Assembly: GCF_020687245.1 (NCBI RefSeq)
Contig: NZ_JAJEQG010000004.1
Coordinates: forward strand, 62,001 to 126,000
DNA length: 64,000 nt
Direction of reading: 5' to 3'
Source of the DNA: Faecalibacterium longum CLA-AA-H243
GTDB taxonomy: Bacteria; Bacillota; Clostridia; Oscillospirales; Ruminococcaceae
Numbering within the stretch: position 1 is the first letter of the stretch; each line of letters starts with the position of its first letter. The position numbers and the translations under genes are program-made. The notes beneath the pieces are model-generated. The model had not been told where the DNA came from, ran no database searches, and saw only the letters and a program-made list of their open reading frames with translations. Below, one piece after another: positions 60,417-64,000 of the stretch.

Positions 60417-61532
60417 TCAGTTCAGGATGGTCTGCTCGGTCTCGACGTCGAACAGGTGGACCTTGTGGGGATCGAAGGCAACGCGGACGGTGTCTCCGTT
60501 GCGGGCCTTGGAGGTGGGAGCGACGCGGGCGGTCATCTTGTTGCCCTTGTACTCCAGATACAGGTAGATCTCAGCGCCCATCATCTCAGAGACATCGACC
60601 TTAGCATCCAGCTGGCAGTCGGTGTGCTTTGCCATGAACTCGGGCTCATCGTCGATGTCCTCGGGACGGATGCCCATCTTGACCTTCTTGCCGACGTAGG
60701 AATCCAGCTTGCTGTCAGCGGTCTTCTCCTTGGGCAGGGGGATGAGGTCGCCGCCCAGATCGACGCTGTACTGGTCGCCCTTCTTGACGATGGTGCCGTC
60801 CAGGAAGTTCATCTGGGGGCTGCCGATGAAGCCTGCGACGAACATGTTGCAGGGCATATCGTACAGGTTCTGCGGGGTATCGACCTGCTGGATGATGCCG
60901 TCCTTCATGACAACGATACGGTCGCCCATGGTCATAGCCTCGGTCTGGTCGTGGGTAACGTAGATGAAGGTGGTAGCCAGCTTCTTGTGCAGCTTGATGA
61001 TCTCGGTGCGCATGGAGGTACGCAGCTTAGCGTCCAGGTTGGACAGAGGCTCGTCCAGCAGGAAGACTGCCGGGTTACGGACCATTGCACGGCCCAAAGC
61101 GACACGCTGGCGCTGACCACCGGACAGAGCCTTGGGCTTGCGGTCCAGCAGGTGCTCGATCTCCAGGATCTTAGCAGCCTCGTGGACGCGGCGGTCGATC
61201 TCGTCCTTCGGGGTCTTGCGCAGTTCCAGACCGAAAGCGATGTTCTTGTAGACGGTCATGTGGGGGTACAGAGCGTAGCTCTGGAAGACCATGGCGATGT
61301 CGCGGTCCTTCGGGGGAACGTCGTTGATGAGGCGGCCGCCGATGTACATCTCGCCCTTGGAGATCTCCTCCAGACCGGCGATCATGCGCAGGGTGGTGGA
61401 CTTACCACAGCCAGAGGGGCCGACGAAGATGATGAATTCCTTGTCCTGGATCTCCAGGTTGAAATCGGTGACGGAAGGAGCCGTAGCACCGGGGTAGATC
61501 TTGTAGATATGCTGGCAGCTGATAGAAGCCAT
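60417..61532 (-). CDS. ugpC: Sugar ABC transporter ATPase of the UgpC/MsmX/MalK type
   Basis: This 371-residue ATPase has Walker [11 protein letters not shown]-loop [12 protein letters not shown], signature [16 protein letters not shown], Walker [16 protein letters not shown] and H-loop [11 protein letters not shown]-terminal OB/TOBE regulatory domain ([12 protein letters not shown]) completes it. No permease or binding-protein gene is adjacent, so it is probably a shared ATPase that energises several sugar transporters, as MsmX does. GGAGG precedes the ATG. It is divergent from the AraC gene. Confidence 0.92.
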   Translation of the reverse strand: MASISCQHIYKIYPGATAPSVTDFNLEIQDKEFIIFVGPSGCGKSTTLRMIAGLEEISKGEMYIGGRLINDVPPKDRDIAMVFQSYALYPHMTVYKNIAFGLELRKTPKDEIDRRVHEAAKILEIEHLLDRKPKALSGGQRQRVALGRAMVRNPAVFLLDEPLSNLDAKLRTSMRTEIIKLHKKLATTFIYVTHDQTEAMTMGDRIVVMKDGIIQQVDTPQNLYDMPCNMFVAGFIGSPQMNFLDGTIVKKGDQYSVDLGGDLIPLPKEKTADSKLDSYVGKKVKMGIRPEDIDDEPEFMAKHTDCQLDAKVDVSEMMGAEIYLYLEYKGNKMTARVAPTSKARNGDTVRVAFDPHKVHLFDVETEQTILN

Positions 61533-61576
61533 AAAGCTTTTTCCTCCATTGATGTTGTTGCACTCAAAGGCTCAGC

Positions 61577-61612
61577 TTGACGATGAGCCGTTTCATTGCT
61601 ATTATAATAGCA
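61577..61612 (+). promoter_or_regulatory. AraC-gene promoter and 16-base palindrome in the divergent region
   Basis: TTGACG (61577-61582), a 17-base spacer and TATTAT (61600-61605) point toward the AraC gene. The perfect palindrome TGCTATTATAATAGCA (61597-61612) contains it and a minus-strand TATAAT, so one site could serve both divergent genes. A related TTATAAAATAGCA follows at 61625. Confidence 0.5.
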
Positions 61613-61662
61613 GATTATTTTGTGTTATAAAATAGCATTTTATTGATTTGAGGTGTCAGATA

Positions 61663-62508
61663 TTGATTTACTCTCCCAGCACGACTGCCGCCCTCGGCAT
61701 CGTGGAGGATGCCCAGCCGGAAGAGCCCCTCACCCTGCGGGGCGAAGGGCTCTGGGTCTGCCTCATTTCCAGCGGAAAATGTGTCGTCTCGCTGTCCGAT
61801 CTCGACCCGATGCCGGCAGGTTCTGCCCTGTTGCTGCCGCCCCAGAATGCCGCAGCGGGCCATCTCGTGCTGAGCCGGGGGCCGCTGACCCTCGCGCCGG
61901 AAAACGAGTGCCATCTGCTCTGCGTCCAGCTCACCGGGCAGGCAGCGGAACAGTTCCTCGCAGGGCTTTCCGAGATGCCCTTCCTCGCCCGGGGCGAGAC
62001 CTGCCCGGCGGCGGCAGAGCTGATGGGGCGCCTTGCCGAAGAGCGGGACGCCTCGGAGCGGGTGCGCAGTCAGCTGGCCTTCGCGCTGCTGTGCGAGCTC
62101 TCAGACGCCGACAGCGCCGCCCCTGCCCTGCCCCCGCTGGTGGCCGCCGCCATCGAGGACATCCGCAGGAACTACGCCGGGCTCTACGGCGTGGAAGAGC
62201 TGAGCGAGCGGCTGGGCGTCTCCAAGAGCCACCTCGTCCGGGCCTTTACGGCAGCGCTGGGCGTCTCGCCGGGGCGGTACCTCACCAACGTCCGCATAGA
62301 AGCCGCCATGCGTCTGCTGCTCCACCGGGAGTACACGCTGGATGTCATCGCCAGCCTCTGCGGTTTCTCGGGGGCCAACTACCTCTGCCGCGTCTTCAAA
62401 AAAACGACCGGCCAATCTCCCACGCAGTGGCGGGCGATGGCCGGTCGGAGCGCACTGCCCGAGCTTTCGCCCGAGCAGCAGCGGTTGGAACAGGAATTGT
62501 TCATTTAA
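61663..62508 (+). CDS. AraC-family transcriptional regulator
   Basis: This protein of about 281 residues has an N-terminal ligand-binding region and a C-terminal double helix-turn-helix (GVEELSERLGVSKSHLVRAF, PGRYLTNVRIEAAMRLL, DVIASLCGFSGANYLCRVFK, then GQSPTQWRA). The start is probably TTG 61663, with GAGGTG 8 bases upstream; the TTG at 61648 has no ribosome site. It is divergent from the sugar ABC ATPase, which it may regulate. Its stop overlaps the stop of the MATE gene by 4 bases. Confidence 0.88.
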   Translation: MIYSPSTTAALGIVEDAQPEEPLTLRGEGLWVCLISSGKCVVSLSDLDPMPAGSALLLPPQNAAAGHLVLSRGPLTLAPENECHLLCVQLTGQAAEQFLAGLSEMPFLARGETCPAAAELMGRLAEERDASERVRSQLAFALLCELSDADSAAPALPPLVAAAIEDIRRNYAGLYGVEELSERLGVSKSHLVRAFTAALGVSPGRYLTNVRIEAAMRLLLHREYTLDVIASLCGFSGANYLCRVFKKTTGQSPTQWRAMAGRSALPELSPEQQRLEQELFI

Positions 62509-63803
62509 GCGCTACGCTTTTTCCGCTTCAGCAGGAAGAGGGTCAGGCCGGCCGTGATGGCCTCAGAGGCCGGAAACGCGGCCCAGACGCCGTTCATCCC
62601 GAAGAGGGCGCTCAGCACCAGAGAGCAGGCCACAATGGCCACGATGCCGCGGGAAAGCGACGTCGCAGAAGCCTCTGCGGGGCGGTCCACCGCGCCCAGA
62701 TAGCCGGCGGCCACGATATTGAAGCCCGCGAAGAAATAGCCGAGGAAGTAGATGCGCATCCCGCTGAAGGCATACTGCGCCATGAGGGCCGAGTTCTCAC
62801 TGTTGAAGACCGCGACGATCGGCCCGGTGAACCCGAACAGAACTGCATACAGTGCCGCCGCCAGCGCAAGCGCTGTTCCGCTGCCCAGCAGCAGGAGCTT
62901 GCGGGCACCGGCGGCATCGTTTTTGCCGTAGCACTTGCTGACCAGCGGCTGTGCGCCCTGGGCCACGCCGTTGAAGATAGCCGTCGCCACCAGCGCGTAG
63001 TTCGCCACGACGCCGTAAGCCGCCACGGCCACATTGCCCGCCAGACGCAGGAGCAGCAGGTTGAAGACGGTGGTGGTCACGCCGGAGGACATCTCTCCCA
63101 CGAAGCCCGAGACGCCCAGCTGGCAGCTCTGGGCCAGCAGCTTCGGCGAGGGCAGCTGCCGCACAAGGCGGACGGTGCTGCTCTTTTTGAAGAAGTGGCG
63201 GCTGCAGATCGCAATGCTCAACACCGGCGAGACTGCCGTCGCCAGCGCCGCGCCGGGCAGGCCGAGGCCCATGGGGAACATGAAGATGTAATCGAACACC
63301 ACGTTGAAGAGGCTTCCGCAGAGGGTCGCCACCATGGCCAGTGAGGGATCGCCATCGTTCCGGACAAAGGCTGAGACGATGTAGTTGCACATGAAGAAGG
63401 GCGTGAACAGCAGGAAGATGCGGGCGTACCCCACGCCGAGTGCAACGATCTCCGCGTCGCCGCCCATGAACCGCAGCAGCACCTCGGGGCAGAAGATGCC
63501 CGCCAGCATGAAGGGCAGGGCGAACACCAGCGCCCAAAGCAGGGCGTTGGTGAAATAGCGCTCCGACCGCTCGTCGCCCTGCGCCCGGAGGATGGCGTAG
63601 CGGGTGGCCGCGCCGAGGCCCAGCATGGAGCCGATGGCGAAGATGAAGTTGTAGATGGGCAGACAGAGGTTCAGCAGAGCCACACCGCTGGTGCCTGCCG
63701 CCTGCGAGATGAAATAGGTATCGGCCAGGATGTAGCAGGACGTACCCAGCAGGCCGAAGATGTTCTGGCTGACGTATTTGAAATACTGTTTGGTAAGGCT
63801 CAT
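62505..63803 (-). CDS. MATE-family efflux transporter
   Basis: This protein of about 432 residues has 12 membrane segments. It begins SLTKQYFKYVSQNIFGLLGT. AAGTSGVALLNLCLPIYNFI, GLGAATRYAILRAQGDE and FFMCNYIVSAFVRNDGDPSL are typical of MATE drug/sodium antiporters, and GVVANYALVATAIFNGVAQG starts the second half. I chose ATG 63803 with GAGGAG 5 bases upstream over the longer frame from TTG 63839. It converges with the AraC gene. Confidence 0.9.
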   Translation of the reverse strand: MSLTKQYFKYVSQNIFGLLGTSCYILADTYFISQAAGTSGVALLNLCLPIYNFIFAIGSMLGLGAATRYAILRAQGDERSERYFTNALLWALVFALPFMLAGIFCPEVLLRFMGGDAEIVALGVGYARIFLLFTPFFMCNYIVSAFVRNDGDPSLAMVATLCGSLFNVVFDYIFMFPMGLGLPGAALATAVSPVLSIAICSRHFFKKSSTVRLVRQLPSPKLLAQSCQLGVSGFVGEMSSGVTTTVFNLLLLRLAGNVAVAAYGVVANYALVATAIFNGVAQGAQPLVSKCYGKNDAAGARKLLLLGSGTALALAAALYAVLFGFTGPIVAVFNSENSALMAQYAFSGMRIYFLGYFFAGFNIVAAGYLGAVDRPAEASATSLSRGIVAIVACSLVLSALFGMNGVWAAFPASEAITAGLTLFLLKRKKRSA

Positions 63804-63905
63804 GTTCTCCTCGTCAAATGTCACATTTTTATCATTCAAATTTCAGATATACTGCCATATTGCGTCAGTTTATCACAATCCGACCGAAGCTGTCAAGCTC
63901 TCCAT

Positions 63906-63934
63906 TTGCACAAACGCCCGGATGGGTGTATACT
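63906..63934 (+). promoter_or_regulatory. Promoter of the gene at the window end
   Basis: TTGCAC (63906-63911), a 17-base spacer and TATACT (63929-63934). ACTGTAGTTTGT (63932-63943) overlaps it and repeats the 12 bases at 7969-7980. Confidence 0.6.
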
Positions 63935-63974
63935 GTAGTTTGTTTTTGAAAACAGGCAGAAGGGAGGGTGCATC

Positions 63975-64000
63975 ATGCCGGGCAAGACTTTATACTGTCT
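63975..64000 (+). CDS. Start of a gene cut by the window end
   Basis: ATG 63975 follows GGGAGG (63962-63967) at 7 bases and is preceded by a good promoter. Only eight complete codons (MPGKTLYC) are visible, so no function can be given. Confidence 0.55.

Overview
The window is GC-rich chromosomal DNA from a Gram-positive anaerobe and looks like a Faecalibacterium-type Oscillospiraceae gut bacterium. The reasons are strong AGGAGG-type ribosome sites, glycyl-radical pyruvate formate-lyase, UxuAB glucuronate genes, heterodimeric ABC exporters, several lineage-typical small proteins of unknown function, and no sporulation genes. The genus is an inference; no rRNA gene is present to fix it. I see no tRNA, rRNA, CRISPR array, IS element or phage gene.

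Layout. 1-5.1 kb: the 3' end of a glycerophosphodiesterase-like gene, then a MarR regulator with a two-subunit ABC exporter, then a 33-residue hydrophobic peptide gene with a decayed second copy. 5.2-10.7 kb: VTT membrane protein, DEDDh exonuclease, HAD phosphatase, and a DUF6110 / P1B-type ATPase metal cassette. 10.7-22.8 kb: a rearranged division and cell-wall cluster on the minus strand, transcribed rsmH-ftsL-pbp-murF-mraY-like-ftsW-murG-ftsQ-murE. It lacks mraZ, murD, ftsA and ftsZ, and its mraY-position gene has lost residues known to be essential in MraY. 22.9-31 kb: rsmD with a coiled-coil partner, a flavin reductase, a GH2 protein without the usual acid/base residue, a zinc-ribbon / DUF5685 / J-domain cluster, and a low-GC orphan gene. 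31-37.3 kb: a secreted protein, serA-serC, an orphan BlaI/MecI-type repressor with its own operators, an RNA uracil methyltransferase and a GntR regulator.

37.5-42.8 kb: a sugar-acid operon (Gfo/Idh/MocA dehydrogenase, TIM-barrel isomerase, GntP permease, IlvD/Edd dehydratase), probably controlled by the GntR protein just upstream. 42.9-46.9 kb: an MMPL/RND exporter with a secreted coiled-coil partner. 46.9-47.6 kb: an intergenic region with a promoter-terminator unit that looks like a small RNA gene and two copies of an inverted repeat GTTAG-N6-CTAAC. 47.6-50.6 kb: pflB-pflA. 50.7-55.6 kb: a complete branched-chain amino acid ABC transporter livJ-livH-livM-livG-livF with a terminator between livJ and livH. 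56-57.4 kb: enolase. 57.5-60.2 kb: uxuA-uxuB. 60.4-64 kb: an orphan sugar-ABC ATPase, a divergent AraC regulator, a MATE exporter, and the first codons of another gene.

Together the genes describe a fermentative cell that imports and oxidises hexuronates and related sugar acids (GntP, UxuAB and the sugar-acid operon feeding enolase and PFL), scavenges amino acids, makes serine, and exports compounds through several pumps. The most unusual items are the MraY-like protein without its catalytic aspartate, the DUF5685 / J-domain / zinc-ribbon cluster, the 33-residue peptide gene, the candidate small RNA with its shared palindromes, the P-type ATPase without a CPx motif, and the GH2 protein without its acid/base glutamate.
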